Assembly: GCA_943704425.1 (NCBI GenBank) | Contig: CALSCP010002369.1 | Location: 1 to 34,210 of the forward strand | Reading direction: 5' to 3' | DNA from: Ministeria vibrans ATCC 50519 | Taxonomy: Eukaryota > Opisthokonta > Filasterea | DNA: 34,210 nucleotides | Shown here: in pieces, positions 18,689 to 27,878 of the stretch | How positions within the stretch are numbered: the first letter of the stretch is position 1 | How the letters are laid out: each line of letters begins with the position of its first letter | The notes under the pieces: generated by a model | Database searches by the model: none | What the model was told of the DNA's origin: nothing | The model's input: the letters and a program-made list of their open reading frames with translations, nothing else | Program-made: the position numbers and the translations under genes

Positions 18689-21600
18689 ATGAAAGAGCTC
18701 AGGGTCACGACCCTACTGCTCCTTCTGGCAGCAGCCGTTCCCTCGCCCGTGCTGGCTGGCTCGTGTGCCGGACGATCCTTCCTCTCCGCCTCGTCTGCAA
18801 CTATCTCCGATGGTGCCGGTATGTCGCCCTCTGCCGCCTTCTCCTCCCGTCCACACTCTCCCTACATCATCTTCTACCCGTTCCCGCCTTCTCCATGCCG
18901 AACGACCGGTTTAAATGTGGAGTTTTTTTTTTAAAAAAAATTTCAGTCCGTCAGTCTCAACCGCAAACGAAGATCCAACGTGTTCTTTAGTGTGGATTGC
19001 GTCTCCTGGGGGGGAGGGGCCCTTGCGATGTCGTTGCTCCCGCACCGCACTGCGATCCTTCCTTCCTTTGTCGTTTGCTCTTCAACAGAGAGTCTCTCTC
19101 TTCTCTCTCTCGTTGTCATTTATGCGTTGTTTACCGCTCCTATGGACCCAAGCCGTGTGTCTGTGCCTCATCTGACGTTGCGTATCATACCACCACCATC
19201 CCCTCGTCCCCTCCCCTCTCTCTTTCTCTCTTTCTCTGCGCGTTGGTGTCTCTCTGTTCTTCAAGCACACACTCACACGCCACTCATTTCTGAGCTCTTG
19301 TTGTCTCGTTGCACGTCCTTTAATTCGCCTTTCCGTCTGTTCCCTTGTCTTGCTGTTGTCTAGGTACCCATGTAGTCAACGAGAACTGCACCTTCGTTGT
19401 GGCTCCGACCGATACGTCGAGATTTTTGTCGTTTTCGGTGGACTTACTCTCGCTCGAATGCTCTTGGGACTTTCTGTTCGTTTTGAACAGCGCCGCGTAC
19501 ACTGCGTCGCGTGCGTCGACACTCACTGGCGTACGCTCTGGCGAAAAGGTTCTCGTGCCCTCGTCGTCGACCATGGTTCATTTCTACAGTGACCTGGGTG
19601 TGGCGGGCGCCGGCTTCTCCCTGGTCTACACCGCTGATGCATGTCCCTTCAACTGCTCGTCGCACGGCTCGTGTGACACTGGCTCGGGTCTGTGCACCTG
19701 CGATGTGGGCTGGTCCGGCTACGACTGCAGTACTTTGTTGTGTCCCAATGATTGCGGCGGCACCACCAACGGTGTGTGCTCGGTAAACGTGACGGCGCCC
19801 GTCGCCAATGCCACGGTCAACTGCCTGTGCACCGCCAACTTTACGGGTGTCGCGTGCGAGCTCGCACTGCCGCTTGCAACAGGTATCACCCAATTGAGAC
19901 CCTCTGACGTGTACAACAAGCTGTTGCCGCCTGTGTCGGTGGCAGTGCCGTCCGTGCTTGGGGGACTAGAGGGCGACCTAGCGGCCTTTCGAAACGGCCA
20001 CTCGTCTGTGTTTGTCGCCGCTTCCTCGCACATCTATCTCTTTGCCGGCTACGACTGGCAACAGGAGCTTGTCGACACGGTAGTACGACTCCATACTCCT
20101 TCGGGAACATGGTCACTCGTGGGCACGAGCGGTACTTCACCCACTGCACGGTTCGCACACAGTGCCGTGCTTGCGGCCTCCGACACGACCATGCTGGTCT
20201 TTGGGGGACAGTCTGCGAGCGGTGAGGTGCTCAACGACCTGTGGTCGCTCAATGTAAACACGTCGAGCGGGGCGTTTGGCTCATGGACACAACTGACAGG
20301 GAGCGGCGACACTCCCGTGGCCGTGTGGTCGCACACTGCGTCGCTCGTGTCGTCCGGCTCGCAAATGGTCGTGATCGGCGGTGCAGGGCTGATCGAGCTC
20401 TTTCCGCGCACCCTTCAGGTCTACACCCTTGCCACCAACTCATGGGAGGTGGTTCTTCCCTCGCACGTCTCGTCCGACATTGAGTTGCGCGTCTTCCAGC
20501 ACTCTGCAGTCACCAACGAGGACGGCTCGGTGGTTTATGTCTTTGGCGGTGTGGTGCCCTCGTCCTCATCAGGTCGTGGACGCCCCTCAAGCGACCTCTA
20601 CGCCTACAATGTTGCCTCTCGATCGTTTGCCAGACTACAGGCGGGACCCTCAACGGCGTTTCAGCACACTGCCGTCATGGCAGGCTCGTCTCGCATGCTG
20701 GTGTACGGCGGTGGGATCAACTGCTACTCGTCGCTACTCTTTGTCTACAATGTCGAGTGCAACGCCTGGCAGACCATCGCATCGCCTGAAGGACTCGGCT
20801 TGATCGAAGATGGCCCTCGCGAAGGCCACACTGCCCAGCTTGTTCCAGTCTCGGCCTTGCCCTCGAGCATCGACGCGGGGCTCGTTGCGGGCCGTGCTGC
20901 CTCAGACCTTGTCATGGTGATGCATGGTGGCTTTGACGGTGCTGTTTTGGGCGATTCGCTTGTCTATTGGCCGCCGGTGTGTTCCGCACTAAGCACACCC
21001 GACGAGTGTGCCACCTCGAGCTTTACCTGTGGTTGGTGCAGCGGCGCCTGCGTGAGCCTACTGACTGCCTCCTCGTCTGGGTGTGCGACCGATGAGGCAC
21101 TCAGGGCCGCGCGCAACGCCTCTTGTCCAGCACCTCCCGCGAGCGACTGCCACCTGAACACCGAGTGTGCGTCGTGTACGGCTGACGCAACGTGTGCCTG
21201 GTGTGCGACTCTGTCCACGTGTACTGCACTCGCAAGTGGCAACACGTGTGGTGCGACATACATTTCGAGCACGCAATCGTCACTCACCTGTGCCAATGTC
21301 TCCTCACTGCTGGACCCCGTGCGGTGTTCGTCGCGCTACAGTTGCAATGGATGCGAGTTGGGCAGCAACGACGCCTGTGAATGGTCCTACACGATTCTTG
21401 TGGCGGGTCTGGCAGTGTTGCGAACCTGCGCGAAGAAGCCCACGGGTGCCGTTGCGACTCCAACGCCCACCGCCACGGTGAGCACCACTGATCCGGCGAT
21501 CATTGCCTCGCAGTGTCCCGGCTCGTGTCAGCAAATGACCAATTGCTCGTCGTGTCTGAACACACTCGAGAACTCGTGCATTTGGTGCTCGAGTCGCCAG

Positions 21601-24042
21601 CAGTGCCAACAAGGCGACTCACTGTACATCTATGAGAATCCTTATGGACAATGCATGGCCTATCAGGCGGGTCTGATTCCCGAGCAATGTCTTGCATCCT
21701 GCAGCGCACACCGCTCGTGTGAGTCGTGTCAAAGTCAACCCGAGTGTGGCTGGTGTTCCGACGGAAGCGAGACGGGCCAGGGTGTGTGTACCGAAGGCAG
21801 TCTGAGTGTATCCTCGAGTGTGTGTCCCGCGCCCCAGTGGCACTTCGCCGACTGCCCCCTGTGCCAGTGCAATGGACACTCTACCTGTGATACGGTCAAT
21901 GGCACAGCCACCGACATGTGTAGCAACTGTACCAACAACACGACAGGCACACACTGTGAGTCGTGTGTGCCGCTGTACCATGGCGATCCCATCAACGGTG
22001 GACAATGCTCCGAGTGTGTCCAGTCGTACGGTGACATTGAGTGCTTTGCCTGCTCTCCCGTCTCCGGTGCGTGCATCAACTGTGCAAACTACACGACTGG
22101 AGATACCTGTGAAATGGTCAGAGAACAATTTGAGAGCCAACAACATTAATTCTGATTTTTTTTTACTCCTCTCTTTTAGTGTTCTGGGGGATTCTTCAAT
22201 ATGACCAATGTAAATGACACAAGTCCACTCGTGACTGTGTCTGGGCAGCCTATCAACTGTGTCCTTTGTGATTGCAATGGGCAGAGTTCAGTGTGTGACA
22301 GTCACACAGGTGAAAATGAGAGGAGTGTGAGAGAAGAAAATGATGTTATTAAATTTTTTGTTGGTATAGGGGATTGTTCGTGTTTTCCTAATTATGCGGG
22401 AACGCACTGTCGAGAGTGTTCGAGTGTGGCCGAGAAGCGTTCTGACAGTGGCGATGTGTGTTACTTTCTTCTTGAAGTGAACGAAAAGGTACAATGAAAT
22501 AGTCAGTGAGTGAGAGAGAGAGAGACAAGTGGGAGAAAGACCTCTCAAACTCTTTTTTATTTTTGTTGTTTTTCTTTTTCTCCACTCACGCGCACGCACA
22601 ACTCTCGTAGGAAACCTTCCGATACGAGTCCAACTTTGTCTTTCCACCGCACCCTAATGGCGTTGACATGGAAATGCACCTTACCATCCTCCTCACACCT
22701 GCTGCTCCCGGTTACCTCCTCAACATGTCCTCATACTCACCAAGTACGCAACGGCTTCACGAACTGACTCACTGACTGACTCACGCACCCTTTTGGTCAC
22801 TCTCTTCCTTACTCACTCACCGATTGACTTACTATCTTTTTCATATCCTTACCCCCTCACCGATTGACTTTATGCCTCTTTTTTTTTAAAAAATCCTTAC
22901 TCTCTCACCGATTGACTTTATGCCTCTCTTTTTTCATAAGGTGGTGAATTTTTCAAGCAACTTGAGACGAATGAGTATCTTACTCGAGCGGCTTTGTATG
23001 TGCGGGCTATTCCTGAAACGGATTTCATTCAAGGTGGAAATTGATACTTTGAATCATTGCTTCATTTTGACTGTCACCTACTCTTTTTTTTCTATCGTAA
23101 CCTATGACGAACTCACTCTCTATCCCTTTTCTTTTCTCTCTCTCTCTTTCTCTCTCTGTGTGTGTGATTAGGTGGACGAATCTACGTTGTCCTGATTGCG
23201 CCCTCTTTGGGCACTCCTCTCTACACCATTGAGTTCAAGCAGAACGCACGACCCCTGAATCTTATCCACTTCTTCACCACCTTCTTTGCCTGTTTCTTTG
23301 CTCTGCTCATTTTGGCCTACTTTTCATGGAGAGTCAAAACGCGAATGGAGATAATGCGGGATGTGCAAGAACGAGAAATTGAAATGACCCAAATGGCCTC
23401 GCGACCCTTCTCCTGTACGTCTGTCTCTCTCTTTCTTTTCCAGTTGCATACTGGTGTCGCTCTACATCACTTTGTTTCATTTTCTCATCTGACAGTCTCT
23501 CTCTCCACCACTTTGTTTACTTCCCTCCTCTCCCTATCAATTTGTTCTTTGTGTGTGTTTCTCACAGTCTTTCTCTCTTTCAGGTGTTGTGATTTGGGAT
23601 CTTGCGCGAGTGCGTCGTAGGCACAAAGCTCGCACAAGTCGCTGTGTGGCCGTGGCCAGCCAGGAACTCGCCCACCCCGACGCAACCCTTCAGACGTTTG
23701 TCTTTGATATGCCCTACGAGAAGGTACCGCGACAATTCACCACTTCCTCGACTGTGATTGACATTTGCGGGTGTGACATAGGAGCAAGCGCGGTCGTTTG
23801 TCCTTGGCAGTGGCTTCATGACCACCACCACATACACTCGCAAGCTGGGTCCTCCATCACACGGCTCATCCTCACGACGAGGACTCACCGAAAATGATCA
23901 ACTCACCGACACGAACAATAACAATGCGTCACCGTCAGACGCAGCACCCCACGCGCACAACAGCAACGGTAACAGTAGTCTCCATGTAGCAGCCTCACCG
24001 CCCATAGTGCTGCGTGTGCCTGTCTCAGACACACACGCCTGA
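18689..24042 (+). CDS. Attractin/MEGF8-like single-pass receptor, nine exons
   Basis: Exons 18689-18818, 19364-22116, 22180-22309, 22370-22488, 22611-22743, 22941-23033, 23172-23414, 23584-23723 and 23782-24042 give 1333 residues; every junction is GT-AG and in phase. Order: signal peptide (LLLLLAAAVPSPVLA), CUB-like domain (about 26-130), two EGF-like modules (CPFNCSSHGSC, CPNDCGG), a kelch-type propeller (about 250-575, with FGG and HSAV motifs), five PSI-type Cys modules (CGWCSGAC, CAWCATLSTC, CEWS, CIWCSSRQQC, CGWCSDGS), two laminin-EGF-like modules (CQCNGHSTC, CDCNGQSSVC), a beta-rich stalk, one membrane helix (FFACFFALLILAYFSW) and a cytoplasmic tail. This is the attractin layout at attractin length (human about 1430). 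The tail has EMTQMASRPFS, matching the motif through which MEGF8 and attractin engage the MGRN1 ubiquitin ligase. The ligand is unknown. The ATG lies 81 bp after the SAM-gene stop. Confidence 0.93.
22809..22940 (+). repeat. Triplicated branch-point/pyrimidine-tract module in attractin-like intron 5
   Basis: CTCACCGATTGACTT recurs with CGATTGAC starting at 22821, 22861 and 22909, each followed by a T-rich tract (CTATCTTTTTCAT, GCCTCTTTTTTTTT, GCCTCTCTTTTTTCATAAG). Spacings are 40 and 48 bp. Only the third copy ends in the AG used as acceptor (22939-22940). The 5' half of the intron also has tandem ACTGACTCACTGACTGACTC. Confidence 0.85.
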
Positions 24043-24047
24043 TCACA

Positions 24048-24150
24048 CACAGAGGGAGAGAGGGAGGAGCGAGAGGAGGCAGAGAGAGAGAGAGAGAGAG
24101 AGTGAGAGAGGAGGGAGAAAGAGCAAAGTGATAAAGAGAGACATATAGAG
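24048..24150 (+). repeat. GA-rich simple sequence in the attractin-like 3' UTR
   Basis: GAGAGG and GAGA repeats follow the TGA at 24040-24042, with a pure (GA)n stretch around 24080-24102. They are part of the 3' UTR. Confidence 0.85.
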
Positions 24151-24165
24151 AGATTGATTGTGTAA

Positions 24166-24171
24166 AATAAA
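24166..24171 (+). terminator. Polyadenylation signal of the attractin-like gene
   Basis: AATAAA 124 bases after the stop codon and only 13 bases before the end of the convergent PSAT1 coding region. The plus-strand transcript therefore probably ends inside, or overlaps, the PSAT1 3' end. Confidence 0.7.
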
Positions 24172-24184
24172 GACCAATGAATAA

Positions 24185-26163
24185 CTAGCGATTTGCGTTC
24201 ATAAACTCCGTCATAAACTCCACCAGCTTCTGAGTCTCCTCCACCGACATGGCATTGTACAGGGACGCGCGAATCCCCCCAACCGAGCGATGGCCCTTGA
24301 GCTGCAGAAGCTTGTGCGCCTCAGCCTCGGCCAGAAACTTCTTCTCGAGTGCGTCATCGCCCGAGCGGAGACGGAATGGAACGTTCATGCGGCTGCGGAA
24401 TTCAGTTTTGACCGGCGCACTGTAAAAAAAACAAAAAAAAACATAAAAAACAAACAAACAAACATAAAAAACATACAAAACGAGAAGAATTAAAGGGTGA
24501 AGTTTGAGAATAAGACATACTCAGAAATAAAGTGCATATAATAATATTATATATATTCATGTGTGTGTGTGTGTGTGTGAGTATAATTGAATGTACAAAA
24601 ATCTTACGAGTAGAAGCCGTCCGACGAATCAATGAGGCTGTAAACCAGTTTGGATTTTGCGTCGCTTCGCTCGTTCATTGCTAAAACAGAAAAATAAAAG
24701 TAAGATCTTCTCTCTTTTATGTTGCGTGAGTGTTTTTGTACCTTCGACAGAGCCGTTGTTGATAATCCACTTCAAAACGAGTCCAACAATGTAAATGCTT
24801 CAGAAAAGAAACAAGTGAGTGAATGTGCAGGTGAGCGAAGCAAAAATTGTTACCTCCAGCAAGGGGGAGTGTTGTAGAGTGAGTTTGAGTCAGAGAGTTG
24901 CTTGTACGACAGCATGACGGGAGTTGAGGCACGCTGCTTGCCAAGGAGATCGTCACGGACTGCATTTGGGTTGTTATGCAGGTGAGCATTGTGATTTAAG
25001 AGGGGTAGGATTCTCATTGGGTTGTCAATAGGATTACAACATAGCATTGTGATTTAAGAGGGGTAGGATTCTCATTGGGTTGTCAATAGGATTACAACAT
25101 AAATTTTGATAATTGGGCTGGAACATCAAACAGTTGGTCTCTTGCTTACTAATGACAATGGTCACGCCCGCACAGCCAATGTTCTTCTGCGCACCAGCAA
25201 AGATAAGGCCAAACTTGGTGATATCAATGGCACGCGAGAGAATGGTCGACGAGAAATCACCGACAAGGGGCACGTTGGGGAAGGTCTCGGGGATGAAGTC
25301 CAGCTCGACACCTACTCAAAGTGGACGCTACCTGTGAGACACCCGTCTCTCTTTCTCAATCTCTTTGTCAGTGTTTCTCTCGGTGTACCATCGACGGTTT
25401 CGTTGGCGCAGTAGTAGAGGTAGTCGGCCGATTCGGAGCGAGTCCATTCACTTTGCGCTGCCGGGCCGGTGTAGCCCTTAGTTTCGCTCTTGGGCACCAC
25501 CAGGTTGACATTGCCAAAGCGCTTGGCCTCTGCCGCCGCCTTGGCCGACCACGAGCCGGTGACAATGTAGTCGGCTGAGCCGCCCTCCGACATGAGATTG
25601 AGAGGCACCTGCGCAAACTGCGTGCTGCCTCCGCCCTGCACAAAGAGGATCTTGTAGTTGGCGGGAATGTTGTACAGCGTGGTCAGGTTAGACTTGGCTG
25701 TCTCGAGGATTTGCTAGAGAGCAGAGGAGAAGCGGAGAGGAAAGTGAGCGCATAGAATTGAGATCAGATCGGCGTTTATGCTTTTTTGGTTTCGCGCTGA
25801 CAAACCTCGAAAGTTTTGGAGCGATGCGACAGTTCCTATAGGTAGAAGAGAAGAGGAAGGTGTGAGCAGGAGAGAAGAGTGCAGTTTGAGAGGGGTTTGT
25901 CGCTGGAGCGGTTGAGAGAGCAAATCACGCCTCATTCACGTGTCAATCTTGTTGAAGACAAAAATCAACGGGAAGGAGGATCAAAGGGCAGGCAACGGGG
26001 GGGAACGGGCCCAGCGGTGGCTATGGAGGGCGGCGGGGGGGCGTACCATGACGCCGATGCCCGTGCCGGCGTAGTCGAGCATGTCGCGCGCCGCCTCGTT
26101 GAGCACGGCGGTTGGCAGCTTGGCGGGGCCAGCAGCAAAGTTGATAACAGCACGATCAGACAT
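24185..26163 (-). CDS. PSAT1: Phosphoserine aminotransferase, complete, eight exons
   Basis: Exons (minus): 26163-26047, 25835-25806, 25713-25389, 25311-25150, 24959-24854, 24797-24742, 24680-24608 and 24419-24185; 367 residues, TAG. It converts 3-phosphohydroxypyruvate and glutamate to phosphoserine and 2-oxoglutarate in the cytosolic serine pathway, using PLP. The product aligns over its full length with human PSAT1 (370 residues): [64 protein letters not shown], the PLP-lysine motif [25 protein letters not shown], and [16 protein letters not shown] near the C-terminus. Exon 2 is only 30 nt (ten residues) yet encodes the conserved ELSHRS. Introns run from 56 to 211 nt. Intron 4 carries a 58-bp tandem duplication and intron 7 a GT microsatellite. 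No disabling change is seen. Confidence 0.97.
24561..24578. repeat. GT dinucleotide microsatellite in PSAT1 intron 7
   Basis: Nine GT units on the plus strand (CA in the transcript) inside intron 24420-24607. Flanked by AT-rich sequence. Confidence 0.9.
24985..25100. repeat. Perfect 58-bp tandem duplication in PSAT1 intron 4
   Basis: 24985-25042 and 25043-25100 are identical over all 58 positions (each starts AGCATTGTGATTTAAG and ends GGATTACAACAT on the plus strand). In the transcript sense each copy carries CTATTGAC and CTCTTAAAT, which resemble branch-point sequence. The identity indicates a very recent event or an assembly duplication. Confidence 0.97.
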
Positions 26164-26276
26164 GGTCGTCGGGGTTGGTGAAGGAGAATGAGGTAAGAGG
26201 TGAGAAAATTTTACCCTCAGTTCCTATTCATTTCACATCGTTTGTAGATTGTAATATTTATTGTAACAGGTGAAAA
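26164..26276 (-). promoter_or_regulatory. 113-bp interval containing the PSAT1 promoter and the upstream gene's 3' end
   Basis: This short interval lies between the stop of the 139-residue membrane protein and the PSAT1 ATG, both on the minus strand. It must hold the upstream gene's cleavage site and the PSAT1 transcription start. No named element is recognised. Confidence 0.4.
26257..26262 (-). terminator. Polyadenylation signal of the small membrane-protein gene
   Basis: AATAAA on the minus strand about 15 bases after the TAA at 26277-26279. Confidence 0.7.
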
Positions 26277-26902
26277 TTAAGCAGTGGCCAAGACGCCAAA
26301 GGTGACGAGAGAGACGATCTTGACGGCATCGGCCGCAACAAAGAACACATGGGCTTTGGACGGGGGCACGTCCTTGCCCGCCGCAATGGCCAGTGCGCGC
26401 TCCGCCAGAACCGGCTACGGCAATATGAGTGAACTCGGTGCATTCCAAACGACTGTCGAGTACCTGTACAAAGAGGGACTGGAGCGTGCGCGCGGCAAGA
26501 GCGGCGCCAAGCAGCAGTCTGCCCTGTGGCGGCAGTGCAGAGGGATTGGCGTAGACAGCAGCAGCCGTGCCTGCCACAAACAGCCACTCCAGCTTCTCCA
26601 CTGCAGCGAACACGGTGCGTCCAACATCAACTGCAACCTTACGCTCCAGGAGAGGTGCCTGGAAAGTGGTGTGTGTTCCAAACGAGCGAAATGACACAAT
26701 CACTTTCTTCGCACTTCACTAAACTCACCTTAAACTTGGCAACAGCTTCAACACCGATGCACACAACGCTGCCGGCCCACATAAGTGCTGTGTACAGCAG
26801 CAGGGAGAGAGACAAGGGGCATCAGAAGGAGTTCACTTTCGTGTCATCAAATATAATGTTTTGCGTTCCCGTACCAGGGATTGCTGGGTTAATCAAAACC
26901 AT
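26277..26902 (-). CDS. Small four-helix membrane protein, 139 residues, four exons
   Basis: Exons (minus): 26902-26875, 26787-26729, 26658-26464 and 26414-26277. Introns are 87, 70 and 49 nt, all GT-AG and phase-consistent. The first exon is only 28 nt (MVLINPAIP). Skipping the 49-nt last intron gives a soluble tail without similarity, whereas splicing it produces PVLAERALAIAAGKDVPPSK followed by a fourth hydrophobic helix ending LVTFGVLATA, so the spliced form is preferred. Likely helices are LMWAGSVVCIGVEAV, LEWLFVAGTAAAVY, LLLGAALAARTLQSLFV and VFFVAADAVKIVSLVTFGV. The pattern loosely recalls short bacterial-type four-helix membrane proteins such as DUF4149/TMEM205, but I cannot confirm a family. 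It lies head-to-tail upstream of PSAT1. Confidence 0.8.
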
Positions 26903-27055
26903 GGGAATAGTCAAATGTCAATAGTAAGTTAGAATATGCTACACAATGGGATCGACCAAAATGTCAGATTGGGAGTGAATAAGTTTAAAATATTTTCATT
27001 TCTTTTGTTATTAATTATTGTTAATATTGATTTCCTTTGACCTTTCCCTGACAAC
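26903..27055. promoter_or_regulatory. Divergent AT-rich intergenic region
   Basis: 153 bp between the small membrane-protein ATG (minus) and the first ATG of the broken zinc-finger gene (plus). TTATTAATTATTGTTAATATTG precedes the plus-strand ATG in pieces. No named element is recognised. Confidence 0.4.
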
Positions 27056-27826
27056 ATGACTCATTTCGAAATGCAATTTACTGATGCGCATCGCAAGCTT
27101 CTTGACTTATCAGAGTCTTGCGCGCAAGCAGCGTCCGCGCTATTTGCTCTCTCGCGAAAGGTTGCCTGGATACCGCATCAACAACAGACTAATCATGATT
27201 ATGTTGATACCTCGGTTGGTCACACATGTTATCAGACGAATGACGCTACATATGGTCCAGAAGAGACCGAAGAGGATGACGAGAGTGCCCGAGTATGGGA
27301 TGAGTTGGCAGGGAGTTGGTCGTCGTCGTCGTTGTCTTCCGACGACGAATGGCAGCGCGATACACAAGGCCCTCTGCTGCGCCGTTTGGAAACGCCTCCC
27401 ATGGACGGGAGTCAGTGGATGGAAGGGAAGAAGAAGAGCAAGCATGTGGATGCTAACTTTGCCCAGAAGAGTCCACAAGGATCGCTGCGTGGGCGGGAAA
27501 AGCTGTGTGTCAGAAGCGGCCGGGGTCGAGAAAAAACGCGCAATTTTATACATACTTTTCCATGCCAATATTGCGCGAAGCGCTTTGCTCGCAGCAATGA
27601 ACTAAAGTAGTACGAACGATGCCACACGGGCGAACGCAAGTTTCGCTGCTCAACCTGCGGGCGATCATTTTCGCACTCGGATCATTTAACGACACATTCA
27701 AGGACTCACTGTCGCGTCAAACCGTACGCCTGTCACTCCTGCGACAAGCGGTTTGCATACTAAGACGAGCTCAAAAGACACTCTCGAGTTCACATTGATA
27801 GAGTCAAAAGCGCTGTAAAATCTTGA
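27056..27826 (+). pseudogene. EGR/KLF-like C2H2 zinc-finger gene interrupted by two in-frame stops
   Basis: One reading frame of 256 codons runs from ATG at 27056 to TGA at 27824-27826, but TAG at 27608-27610 and TAA at 27761-27763 interrupt it. The first 184 codons are an acidic/Ser-rich N-terminal region ending inside finger 1. The finger region reads FPCQYCAKRFARSNELK-stop-YERCHTGER, then FRCSTCGRSFSHSDHLTTH, then YACHSCDKRFAY-stop-DELKRHSRVH. These fingers resemble the EGR order, with linkers HTGERKF and CRVKPY. Stop 1 falls at helix position +6 of finger 1. The next codon is Tyr where the first zinc-binding His is expected. Stop 2 falls at helix position +1 of finger 3. There is no frameshift and the N-terminal frame is intact, so this is a recent pseudogene, a truncated but expressed protein, or a recoded gene. 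The neighbouring genes use all three stops normally. Confidence 0.75.
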
Positions 27827-27878
27827 TATTTTTGTAAAAACTTTTCGTGTAGGAATGATTATCCATTTTCTCTCAATA

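Noticed and set aside
27608-27763. Stop reassignment (TAA/TAG as Gln) to explain the zinc-finger stops
   Set aside because: CFAP298 ends with TAA and PSAT1 with TAG exactly at their conserved C-termini, and other genes use TGA, so the standard code applies.
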